Positions 17,246 to 24,595 of a stretch of DNA of 64,000 nucleotides are shown here, one piece after another. The DNA is from Oceanobacillus manasiensis (GTDB lineage: Bacteria; Bacillota; Bacilli; Bacillales; Amphibacillaceae): NCBI RefSeq assembly GCF_000724085.1, contig NZ_CCDL010000001.1, forward strand, positions 682,001-746,000. Direction: 5' to 3'. The notes under the pieces were generated by a model. It was not told where the DNA came from. It saw only the letters and a program-made list of their open reading frames with translations, and ran no database searches. Each line of letters begins with the position of its first letter. The stretch's first letter is position 1. Position numbers and translations under genes: made by a program.

Positions 17246-18226
17246 ATGGTGAACGAATTAAAAGGAATCCACCATGTTACAGCAATTACGAGCAGTGCAG
17301 AAAAGAACTATGAATTTTTCACCTATGTACTTGGAATGCGACTTGTTAAAAAGACAGTGAACCAGGATGATATTCAAACCTATCATTTATTCTTTGCAGA
17401 CGATAAGGGAAGCGCAGGGACGGACATGACCTTCTTTGACTTTCCTGGTATTCCTAAAGGGAGCCATGGCACAAATGAAATATTTAAAACGTCCTTCCGT
17501 GTTCCAGATGATGCCGCATTAGATTATTGGGTAAAGCGGTTTGATCGCCTGGAAGTAAAGCATACAGGGATTAAAGAACAATTCGGTAAGAAAACACTTT
17601 CTTTTGTTGATTTCGATGACCAGCAATACCAGCTGATCTCCGATGAACACAATGAGGGAGTGGCTTCGGGTACACCGTGGCAAAATGGACCAGTACCACT
17701 GGAGCATGCTATTACTGGTCTTGGCCCTATATTTGTACGAATTGCCAACTTGGATTACTTTAAAGAAGTACTTGAAAAGGTATTGCAATTTAAAGAAGTT
17801 GCTAGTGAAGGGGCCTTTCATTTGTTTGAAGTTGGTGAAGGAGGCAATGGTGCACAGGTAGTTGTAGAGTACAACCCTGTATTACCAAATGCCATTCAAG
17901 GGTTTGGAACAGTCCATCATGCAGCTTTCCGTGTAGAAGATCGTAATGTATTGGAAGAATGGATTAAACGCATGGGTGATTTTGGTTTCCAAACTTCCGG
18001 TTATGTGAACAGACACTTTTTCGAGTCATTATACGCAAGAGTAGCACCACAAATTCTCTTTGAATTCGCTACAGATGGTCCTGGTTTTATGGGAGATGAG
18101 CCATACGAAACATTAGGAGAAAAGCTATCACTCCCACCATTCCTTGAGCCACAACGAGAAGAAATCGAAAAAATGGTACGCCCGATCGATACTGTTAGAA
18201 GTACAAAGGATTTTGAAAAAGAGTAA
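17246..18226 (+). CDS. Ring-cleaving dioxygenase (MhqA/MhqO family)
   Basis: The 326-residue protein has two or more VOC (glyoxalase-fold) modules. Metal-site motifs include GIHHVTAIT at the start and TVHHAAFRV near residue 230, with a glutamate in LFEFATDGPG near 270. Related B. subtilis proteins (MhqA, MhqO, MhqE) cleave hydroquinone-type aromatics and are induced by quinone stress. A strong ribosome binding site (AGGAGG) precedes the ATG. The gene is monocistronic, with its own terminator; no MhqR operator was recognised upstream. Confidence 0.88.
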   Translation: MVNELKGIHHVTAITSSAEKNYEFFTYVLGMRLVKKTVNQDDIQTYHLFFADDKGSAGTDMTFFDFPGIPKGSHGTNEIFKTSFRVPDDAALDYWVKRFDRLEVKHTGIKEQFGKKTLSFVDFDDQQYQLISDEHNEGVASGTPWQNGPVPLEHAITGLGPIFVRIANLDYFKEVLEKVLQFKEVASEGAFHLFEVGEGGNGAQVVVEYNPVLPNAIQGFGTVHHAAFRVEDRNVLEEWIKRMGDFGFQTSGYVNRHFFESLYARVAPQILFEFATDGPGFMGDEPYETLGEKLSLPPFLEPQREEIEKMVRPIDTVRSTKDFEKE

Positions 18227-18230
18227 GGTG

Positions 18231-18272
18231 AAAGAACCCCCTGGTGCAACTTTATGCCAGCGGGTTCTTTTT
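18231..18272. terminator. Bidirectional terminator
   Basis: AAAGAACCC and CTGG pair with CCAG and GGGTTCTTT between convergent genes; T-run on the plus side. Confidence 0.85.
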
Positions 18273-18282
18273 GTTTGTTTAT

Positions 18283-18657
18283 TTATCCATTACATATCAT
18301 GATTATATTGCCATCAGGGTCTTTTATATTAAAAAAAGCCAGGTCCTCATATCGCTCTATTGGTGACTCAATCTGATAACCTATCTCTTGTACATATGAA
18401 TAGGCCTTCTCAATATTATCTGTGTGGAAGTTGAATATCGGATGTTTTGATGGGTGAACCTGTTGTTTCTCTCCGGGTGGCCCTGCGTCCAAGAGGAGTC
18501 CGGTATAATCATTAATTTCCATGTTATAAATTGGGTCAGATACCTTTTCAGCTACATACGTCTGACCTAGCAGGCGGCAATACCACTCCACAGACAAAGG
18601 TAATTCACTTACATGGACAAATACCGTATTCATTTGATTTTTAATCGGACTTTCCAT
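18283..18657 (-). CDS. VOC family protein (glyoxalase/bleomycin-resistance fold)
   Basis: The 124-residue protein comprises one VOC module pair: VFVHVSELPLSVEWYCRLLGQ at the start and FFNIKDPDGNIIMICNG at the end. HPIFNFHTDNIEKAYSYV lies in between. Metal-binding positions typical of active enzymes are only partly evident, and the substrate is unknown. It is convergent with the dioxygenase gene. Confidence 0.82.
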   Translation of the reverse strand: MESPIKNQMNTVFVHVSELPLSVEWYCRLLGQTYVAEKVSDPIYNMEINDYTGLLLDAGPPGEKQQVHPSKHPIFNFHTDNIEKAYSYVQEIGYQIESPIERYEDLAFFNIKDPDGNIIMICNG

Positions 18658-18821
18658 TAAATCACGCTCCTAAATGAAATTAAAACACCTTTTTGGATCA
18701 TTATAAAAATATTCTTTATTTATTACTATTTTCCTGCAATTTCATTATATAATAAATGAAAGCGGAAAGAATAAAGTAGTAGATAATGAAGTATAGTATT
18801 AAAAATAGAGGAGGACTGTAT

Positions 18822-19178
18822 ATGATGACAAAAAATCAGGAGTTTTTCAGGAAAATTAACCATGCTTTCATGACAGGTGACGTAGATACAATCTATGAAA
18901 ATATGACAGAGGATATCACCTGGAATATGGTCGGTAATACTGTAATTGAAGGTAAAGAAGCCGTTATCAAAGAAATGGAGCCAATGAGAGGGTTTGAAAC
19001 AGAACATCAGATAAAAGAGGTCATTACACATGGAAATATGGCAGTTATTGAAGGAACGATGACAATGGATGAAAATGGGGGAAATAAGAAGTACGCTTTT
19101 TGCGATATTTATAAACTTAATAAGCATAAAGATGGAAAAATAAAAGAAATCACAGCCTATTTAATAGAGATAGAATAG
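18822..19178 (+). CDS. SnoaL-like / NTF2-fold protein
   Basis: The 118-residue protein resembles nuclear-transport-factor-2-fold polyketide-cyclase-like proteins. It has an N-terminal helix (FFRKINHAFMTGDVDTIYENM), then TEDITWNMVG and GKEAVIKEM, and ends in KEITAYLIEI. Such proteins often bind small hydrophobic ligands; the function is unknown. The chosen ATG follows GAGGAGG by eight bases; an upstream methionine 12 codons earlier lacks this. The next gene begins nine bases after its stop, so the two form an operon. Confidence 0.75.
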   Translation: MMTKNQEFFRKINHAFMTGDVDTIYENMTEDITWNMVGNTVIEGKEAVIKEMEPMRGFETEHQIKEVITHGNMAVIEGTMTMDENGGNKKYAFCDIYKLNKHKDGKIKEITAYLIEIE

Positions 19179-19186
19179 GGGGATAT

Positions 19187-19735
19187 ATGGAGACAATCAT
19201 TTTTGTTCACAGTGCAGGGCCACAGGAGGGGCGTGAAGGTAGTGGGCCGTTGATCGACTACTTGAAAAAGGAATGTATTAATAGCCACAGTGTCATTCAT
19301 CCTACTATGCCAACACCCATGGATCCTTTTTATGCAGAATGGAAGGAAGAGATTCGAAGAACACTAGATTTAATGGAGGGAGAAGTTACTTTAATTGGCC
19401 ACTCATTAGGAGGATCTGTATTACTGAAATATTTAGCTGAAGAAAGGGTTAACATTCCAATTAACAAACTGATATCCATTGCCACACCTTATTGGGGCAT
19501 TAATGGAGAATGGCAAAGAAAAGATTTCATCCTCACCCCCAATTTCTCAGAGAACCTTTCTAAAATCCCAAAGATTATCTTTTTCCACAGTAAGCTTGAC
19601 CCCATTGTTCCGCTTGAACATATGCATCGCTTCACAGAACACATACACCAAGCCATAGTCCATGAATTGGAGGGAGATGCTCATTTGTTTACAGATGGAT
19701 TGCCGGAATTAGTTGAGGTGTTGAGAGAGGTATAG
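19187..19735 (+). CDS. Alpha/beta hydrolase (RBBP9/YdeN family serine hydrolase)
   Basis: The 182-residue hydrolase carries the nucleophile elbow GHSLGGS (Ser about 72). An aspartate lies in HSKLDPIVPLEH and the final His in EGDAHLF, giving a full catalytic triad. Length and motifs fit the small RBBP9/YdeN family; the substrate is unknown. It is cotranscribed with the SnoaL-like gene upstream. Confidence 0.88.
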   Translation: METIIFVHSAGPQEGREGSGPLIDYLKKECINSHSVIHPTMPTPMDPFYAEWKEEIRRTLDLMEGEVTLIGHSLGGSVLLKYLAEERVNIPINKLISIATPYWGINGEWQRKDFILTPNFSENLSKIPKIIFFHSKLDPIVPLEHMHRFTEHIHQAIVHELEGDAHLFTDGLPELVEVLREV

Positions 19736-19936
19736 CTTTTATGGGTTGTTCCGCCTTTGTTATTGTCCATTATTTGTCATTGTTACTGCTGTTTTTTTAA
19801 CTCCTCCCCCAATATACATTTTAGTACCACTGCGAAGGTAAATTTGTCCTTGTATTTTCTGAATGATAATATAAAAACAAAGGTAATAGGTCTTCCTCTA
19901 TCAGGGGGAAGGCCATTTTTAAAGGGAGGGGCAACA

Positions 19937-20785
19937 ATGAAGCTTATCGCAATCGACTTGGATGGAACGCTTCTTTCCAGTAACAGTACGATCAGTGAAG
20001 GGAATGTAGAAGCTATCAAGTCTGCACAGGAAGAGGGCCATATTGTGGCAATATCCTCTGGAAGGTCCCTGCATGACACGAGGGAAATAATGCATCGCGC
20101 TGGCATTACATGTCCAATTATTACGGGTAATGGGGCTAAGTCATTTCATGCAGAAGAATATATTCATAACCTATACTTTACCGACCAGGTTCTAAAACTT
20201 ATGATGGATGTGTTAAATCACAGTGGGCTCTACTATGAGATCTATACCAAAGATGGTGTTTTGGTAGAGGAAAACGGGAGAGAACAGCTTGAAAAAGAGG
20301 TAAGGGAGCTTGGTGAAGAGGATTCAAGCTGGGCCGAAGAAATTATAGAAATACAATACCAGCAGCATGGATTACAATTTGTCTCACAATATGATGATAT
20401 TGATTTTACTGGTAAGCAAGTCTATAAGTTGTTTGTCATGTCCTTTCATAAAGAGGAACTAGAAAAACTCCGTGATCGCATTGCTGAACGGACGGATATT
20501 TCGATTACAACTTCTAGTAAACAAAAGCTAGAGATTGGCCCTCCAGAAGCGAGTAAGGGACATGCATTAGAGCTAATTGCTCAATATTTTTCTGTGCCTA
20601 TGGAATACACCGTAGCAATTGGAGACAACTTCAATGATCTTTCTATGTTTGAAAAGGCCGGAATAAGTATTGCAATGGGGAATGCAGAAGCAGAAGTGAA
20701 GCAGCAAAGTACATATGTAACTGGAAATCACAATGAAGATGGCGTCGCTGAAGCACTAAAGAAGTATGTACTAAACGAACAATAA
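19937..20785 (+). CDS. HAD-superfamily phosphatase, Cof type
   Basis: The 282-residue protein shows the HAD motifs in order: DLDGTLL (nucleophile Asp about 6), SSGRS, a lysine before the C-terminal motif, and GDNFNDLSMF. The C2b cap is the Cof/YidA type. Such enzymes hydrolyse sugar phosphates and phosphorylated cofactors. The frame is open 60 codons further upstream, but GGGAGGGG just before ATG 19937 and family length set the start. A similar gene lies at 40487-41347. Confidence 0.9.
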   Translation: MKLIAIDLDGTLLSSNSTISEGNVEAIKSAQEEGHIVAISSGRSLHDTREIMHRAGITCPIITGNGAKSFHAEEYIHNLYFTDQVLKLMMDVLNHSGLYYEIYTKDGVLVEENGREQLEKEVRELGEEDSSWAEEIIEIQYQQHGLQFVSQYDDIDFTGKQVYKLFVMSFHKEELEKLRDRIAERTDISITTSSKQKLEIGPPEASKGHALELIAQYFSVPMEYTVAIGDNFNDLSMFEKAGISIAMGNAEAEVKQQSTYVTGNHNEDGVAEALKKYVLNEQ

Positions 20786-20787
20786 GG

Positions 20788-20822
20788 AAAAGGAGGACAG
20801 CATAACTTGCTATCCTCTTTTT
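20788..20822. terminator. Terminator between convergent genes
   Basis: AGGAGGACAG pairs with CTATCCTCTT with one mismatch, then a T-run. Confidence 0.8.
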
Positions 20823-20827
20823 CATTT

Positions 20828-21634
20828 TTAATCACTAATAATATACGCATCCCGTATACCAGCATTTCGAACTCTAGTTAGTTGGCTTTCTGCGTTGGTT
20901 CGATTGGAAAATGCACCAGCTTGGACACGGAACCACAACTCGCCAGATATCATTAAACTATCTAAATAGCAGCTAATTCCCTTTTTATTCAACGCTTCAA
21001 TCCGTTGCTCTGCATTTGCTTTAGACTTAAAAGAACCAGCGATCACTTTATAAAGCTGACCAGAACCATTATCGTTGTCTTCCTCTTTCCGTTTAAGATT
21101 AAATGCTTTGGCTAGGCCATTAACATGACCTTGGGCTACCCGCTGTCTCCATGAAGCTGTTCGCATCAAGGCAGCATCCCGTTGATTGTCAATGAACCCA
21201 TTTTCCGTAAGTAATGCCGACATATTAGATTCTCTTAGTACGTGAAAGTTTGCTTTCTTCTTGCCACGATTGCTCAGCTGATTGACTTTCATTATTTCAG
21301 TGTGTAACACGTTACGATATCTGGCAGTTTGGGATGAATCAGATAAAGTGTTGTGAATAAAATCTTCATATCCTCTAGCGTTTCCGTTAAATGCATTACA
21401 ATGGATAGAAAGAAAATAATCCGCTCCCCATGCGTTTGCTTCATTTGTTCGTTGTTGTAGACTTTTGCTACTATCCGAAGTACGACTCATTCGGACATCA
21501 ACACTACGATAATCCCCTATTAAAATACTCCGAATTCGTTGGGCAATATCTAGTGTAATATTCTTTTCACTCAAGCCATTTCCCTGTGCACCAGGGTCGC
21601 TTCCTCCATGGCCTGGATCTAAATATAGTTTCAC
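20828..21634 (-). CDS. N-acetylmuramoyl-L-alanine amidase with SPOR domain (CwlC-like)
   Basis: The 268-residue peptidoglycan amidase has an Amidase_3 domain (about 1-175) with zinc ligands in LDPGHGGSDPG, the SIHCNA motif and catalytic Glu in LLTENGFIDN. C-terminal SPOR repeats follow (LYKVIAGSFKSKANAEQRIEA and WFRVQAGAFSNRTNAESQL). No signal peptide is seen. This matches B. subtilis CwlC, a mother-cell lysis enzyme made late in sporulation and acting without classical secretion. A sporulation role here is inferred. Confidence 0.88.
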   Translation of the reverse strand: MKLYLDPGHGGSDPGAQGNGLSEKNITLDIAQRIRSILIGDYRSVDVRMSRTSDSSKSLQQRTNEANAWGADYFLSIHCNAFNGNARGYEDFIHNTLSDSSQTARYRNVLHTEIMKVNQLSNRGKKKANFHVLRESNMSALLTENGFIDNQRDAALMRTASWRQRVAQGHVNGLAKAFNLKRKEEDNDNGSGQLYKVIAGSFKSKANAEQRIEALNKKGISCYLDSLMISGELWFRVQAGAFSNRTNAESQLTRVRNAGIRDAYIISD

Positions 21635-21844
21635 TAAGAACGCCTCCTATCAATTATTGTAGCTCACTAACAGCTTATGAAATATGCCAGCATTACCATT
21701 GGACAAACACCATAGAAACGGCAAAATTCCATGTCTGCCAGCGCCCCTTTCCTATCTATTATCGAAAAATAGTGTGATCTTTGGGGCATGTAAAGATAAA
21801 TACCTGTTAAAATGATATAAAAGCAAGTGAGATGAGGGGAATAA

Positions 21845-22411
21845 ATGACAGAATTAGTAGATCTTAAGGAAATACCAGTCCTGGAAACAGAGCATTACAT
21901 ACTAAGAGGTATAGAGGTGCGTGATGCAAAAGAGCTGTTTCTCTTTATGGGTGATCGTGAGACGATGCAATATATAACGCCACACCCTGTAGAGACTGAA
22001 ACGGCCATGCAAGAGGCCATCATAGGTTATTTAAGAAACTTTTCCGAGAAGAAGGAAGTTCCGTGGATCATTATAGATAAAGGGACGAAGGAAGTGGTTG
22101 GCCAGTTTCGCTTTCATAAACTTCATCCTTGGCATAGAAAGGCAGAAATGGGAGCGGTAATCCGCAAAGCATATCAAAGTAAAAGAGTTATGACCGAGGT
22201 GCTTGAGGCTGTGTTAGAATTCGGCTTCCACACCCTAAAGCTCAACCGTATTGTTGGAGATATATTTGCTGGAAATGAAGGTTCACGGAAGTTATTGGAG
22301 AGGTTTGGCTTTCAGAAGGAAGGTGTCCTACGACAGACAGACTACGATGGTATGCGGTACCATGATACGGTGGTTTATAGCTTGCTTCAAGAGGAATATA
22401 GATCAAAATGA
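21845..22411 (+). CDS. GNAT N-acetyltransferase (RimJ/RimL type)
   Basis: The 188-residue acetyltransferase has the acetyl-CoA-binding pattern of RimJ/RimL-like GNAT enzymes. It begins TEHYILRGIEVRDAKELF, with VVGQFRFHKLHPWHRKAEMG in the middle and NRIVGDIFAGNEGSRKLLER near the end. It may modify a ribosomal protein N-terminus or a small molecule; I cannot tell which. A 210-base gap upstream shows no other gene. A terminator follows. Confidence 0.85.
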   Translation: MTELVDLKEIPVLETEHYILRGIEVRDAKELFLFMGDRETMQYITPHPVETETAMQEAIIGYLRNFSEKKEVPWIIIDKGTKEVVGQFRFHKLHPWHRKAEMGAVIRKAYQSKRVMTEVLEAVLEFGFHTLKLNRIVGDIFAGNEGSRKLLERFGFQKEGVLRQTDYDGMRYHDTVVYSLLQEEYRSK

Positions 22412-22412
22412 G

Positions 22413-22457
22413 AAAGAGGCATTGCAATGGTACATATCTCCATTGCATGCCTCTTTT
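22413..22457. terminator. Terminator between convergent genes
   Basis: GAGGCA and TGCAATGG pair with CCATTGCA and TGCCTC (one bulged base), then a T-run. Confidence 0.85.
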
Positions 22458-22465
22458 TCTTGAAA

Positions 22466-23929
22466 TCAAGATTCAGGTAACTTTTTTTCTTTCTTTTTGC
22501 CGATTATAGCAGCCTTGGCCTTTTCTCTGCTCTTTTTGTGACTAAGAACGTAGAGAGTATCGTTCTCATGAATCACAGAGTTCCCTATAGGTGTGATAAG
22601 CTCTCCTTCTCGTATGATGCCAATTATTAATGTGTTATCAGGTAGCACCAAATCAATGAGTGAGGTATCCACGGCTGGTGAGCTATCTGTAACCGATACC
22701 TCAATAATCTCTGAATCGGTTTTGCCAAGATTAATGATCTCAAGGCTTGGCAGCAGGTTTTCCTTATCTCTACCAGTCAAATGAAGCTTCTCTGCCAGCC
22801 AGGATAGGCTGCTACCTTGCACGAGAGCGGATATTAAGACTACGAAGAAAACAACATTAAATATGAGTTCACTACTTTCTATACCAGCAATAATAGGGTA
22901 AGTAGCCAATACGATAGGTACGGCACCTTTCAAGCCTGCCCAAGAAATAAATAGTTGTTCTTTTATATTGTACTTTAGGAATAACATTGAAATAAATACA
23001 GCAATAGGTCTAGCCACGAACATTAAAATAATGGATAGGGCGATACCTTGCCAAAAAACATTTAACAACTGGCTTGGAAATACTAATAAACCAAGTAAAA
23101 TAAACATAAGAATTTGCATCATCCATGCAAAACCTTCGTTAAAACGTAGAATAGTAAAGCGGTACAGGAGGTCATTGTTTCCTACAACCACTGCCATCAC
23201 ATACACAGCAAGTAGCCCGCTACCGCCAATTGAATCGGTTGTAATATAAGTTAATGTAGCCATCCCAAGGGCAAGAACAGGATAAAGCCCTGCCGTATCT
23301 AATTTAATATGATTAATTGTTAGTACGGTTAATTTCCCAAGCGCCAACCCGAGAAGTAAACCGAGTCCCATTTGTACAAAAAAGCTACCAATGGCTGTCC
23401 AGATAGATGCATCAGGAATTTGAATCATTTCAATAAAAGCTACAGTTAAAAAAACAGCCATCGGGTCATTTGAACCTGATTCTGCTTCAAGAGTAGATGT
23501 TAGCTTGCGTTTTATATTTTTGTTCCCCAACACAGAAAAAACAGCTGCAGCATCAGTTGAACCAACGATAGCTCCGAATAGCAATCCTTCTAGTAAAGAA
23601 AAGTTGAGGATGTACATAGCCGCTAAACCAGCGATAAGTGAAGTGATGAGGACACCGAGGGTAGCCAGGATACTTGCTGAACCAACAATCGGCTTTATTT
23701 GTGTCCATTTCGTTTGTGTACCACCTTCAAATAGGATAATAATAAGTGCCATTATTCCAATCAATTGTGTAATTTCCACATTTTCAAAGAAGACAAATTG
23801 ATTCATACCCATACCAACAAGAAGGAATAAAACAAGTGAGGGCAATCCAAGACGAGTAGAGAATTTTGTGGCTAATACTCCCATGAGCAACATGGCAGTA
23901 AATAAGAAAATCATTGTTTCTATTGACAT
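22466..23929 (-). CDS. K+/H+ antiporter, CPA1 family, with TrkA-C domain (CvrA/NhaP2-like)
   Basis: The 487-residue protein has about 12 membrane segments of the Na+/H+ exchanger fold (about 1-395), with the ion-site stretch GSTDAAAVFSVLG and ESGSNDPMAVFLTV. A cytoplasmic RCK_C/TrkA-C domain (about 400-475, DNTLIIGIIREGELITPIG) probably senses a nucleotide or ion. The fold and tail match NhaP2/CvrA potassium-proton antiporters, useful for pH and salt homeostasis. It is monocistronic. Confidence 0.88.
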   Translation of the reverse strand: MSIETMIFLFTAMLLMGVLATKFSTRLGLPSLVLFLLVGMGMNQFVFFENVEITQLIGIMALIIILFEGGTQTKWTQIKPIVGSASILATLGVLITSLIAGLAAMYILNFSLLEGLLFGAIVGSTDAAAVFSVLGNKNIKRKLTSTLEAESGSNDPMAVFLTVAFIEMIQIPDASIWTAIGSFFVQMGLGLLLGLALGKLTVLTINHIKLDTAGLYPVLALGMATLTYITTDSIGGSGLLAVYVMAVVVGNNDLLYRFTILRFNEGFAWMMQILMFILLGLLVFPSQLLNVFWQGIALSIILMFVARPIAVFISMLFLKYNIKEQLFISWAGLKGAVPIVLATYPIIAGIESSELIFNVVFFVVLISALVQGSSLSWLAEKLHLTGRDKENLLPSLEIINLGKTDSEIIEVSVTDSSPAVDTSLIDLVLPDNTLIIGIIREGELITPIGNSVIHENDTLYVLSHKKSREKAKAAIIGKKKEKKLPES

Positions 23930-24095
23930 TATATGAACATCCCTCCGATGTAAAAAACATACATACCTATATTATATTTTAAACTTTTATTCAGAAAAAA
24001 CAAAACATAATGCTTTCAATTCATTATATTTATATTGGGGTATAAATATATCTAAGAGTGAAAAACTAGTAGAAACTGAAAGAGGAGACTTGCAG

Positions 24096-24227
24096 ATGGA
24101 CGAAAAAAATAACCAATTTAAAGAGAATAAAAATCATGGTGAACATCGTAATGGACGAAAAAGTCAGTACAAAAATAGCAACTCAAAGGGCGGAGAAGAA
24201 CCAAATCAGTTTTTATCAAAGAAGTAA
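24096..24227 (+). CDS. Small, very hydrophilic protein of 43 residues
   Basis: ATG 24096 follows AAGAGGAGACT with good spacing. The frame runs 43 codons to TAA and ends six bases before the 157-bp IS605-like element. The product is rich in Asn, Lys, Glu and Gly (starts MDEKNNQFKENKNHGEH) and has no hydrophobic segment, so it is probably disordered. The appearance is similar to small acid-soluble or stress peptides of bacilli, but I recognise no family. A terminator at 24441-24483 may have served it before the element inserted. Confidence 0.5.
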   Translation: MDEKNNQFKENKNHGEHRNGRKSQYKNSNSKGGEEPNQFLSKK

Positions 24228-24232
24228 TACAT

Positions 24233-24389
24233 TTTATCCCGGAGCAACCGTCCGTAAGACTCCCCTTTCAAAACATGAAGTGAAACCGTTAGTTTTTGTG
24301 GGAATAAACGGACGCTAACACCCCGATTCGTTCAACTAACAATCAGTGGGGGATATTGAAAACCCCAACTGATTGAAGTTTCACTTTAT
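24233..24389 (+). mobile_element. 157-bp non-autonomous IS200/IS605-like element, copy 1
   Basis: The block runs from TTTATCCCGG to GTTTCACTTTAT. It shares a 46-base identical core and overall length (157 bp) with 60794-60950. A right-end hairpin (CAATCAGT with ACTGATTG, then GGGG with CCCC) and two interleaved pairings form a predicted pseudoknot: CGTCCGT 24249 with ACGGACG 24308, and ATGAAGTGAAAC 24275 with GTTTCACTTTAT 24378. TTTAT at the left edge and a hairpin near the right edge fit IS605-type ends. No tnpA or tnpB is present. Family assignment is inference. Confidence 0.6.
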
Positions 24390-24440
24390 CATGCCTTTAA
24401 CTTGTAGTAAGTCCCCGACCAATTAACGTTTCTTTATATT

Positions 24441-24483
24441 AGGTGATCTCATCCGGAGAGAGCAGGAGGAGATTACCTTTTTT
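24441..24483 (+). terminator. Terminator or attenuator before the exopolysaccharide cluster
   Basis: AGGTGATCTC pairs with GAGATTACCT, extended by TCC with GGA, followed by TTTTTT. It could end the 43-codon gene (24096-24227) or act as a leader attenuator for the genes downstream. Confidence 0.7.
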
Positions 24484-24541
24484 AGCTGGAAAAAGATCTG
24501 AAATTCTAAATACAATCCCATTAGAATTAAAAAGGGTTGCA

Positions 24542-24577
24542 TTCTATATAAAGTTGATGTAAGTTCTTTATATAGAA
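24542..24577 (+). promoter_or_regulatory. Perfect 12-bp inverted repeat before the exopolysaccharide cluster
   Basis: TTCTATATAAAG and CTTTATATAGAA are exact reverse complements separated by 12 bases, ending 18 bases before the ATG of the first gene. It could be an operator or a 5' hairpin. No known regulator motif was recognised and no c-di-GMP riboswitch motif was found nearby. Confidence 0.5.
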
Positions 24578-24595
24578 CAATCGAGGGGGAGTGCA

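Noticed and set aside
24136-24318. 60-codon ORF
   Set aside because: It overlaps the better-supported 43-codon frame and runs into the 157-bp element; its composition looks random.
24233-24389. Group II intron or Rho-independent terminator alone as an explanation of the 157-bp element
   Set aside because: No intron 5' GTGYG or domain V was seen, and two dispersed copies of identical length with shared ends are not explained by a simple terminator.
24390-24595. c-di-GMP riboswitch before the polysaccharide cluster
   Set aside because: I looked for GEMM-I and GEMM-II conserved pieces because of the pathway and did not see them.
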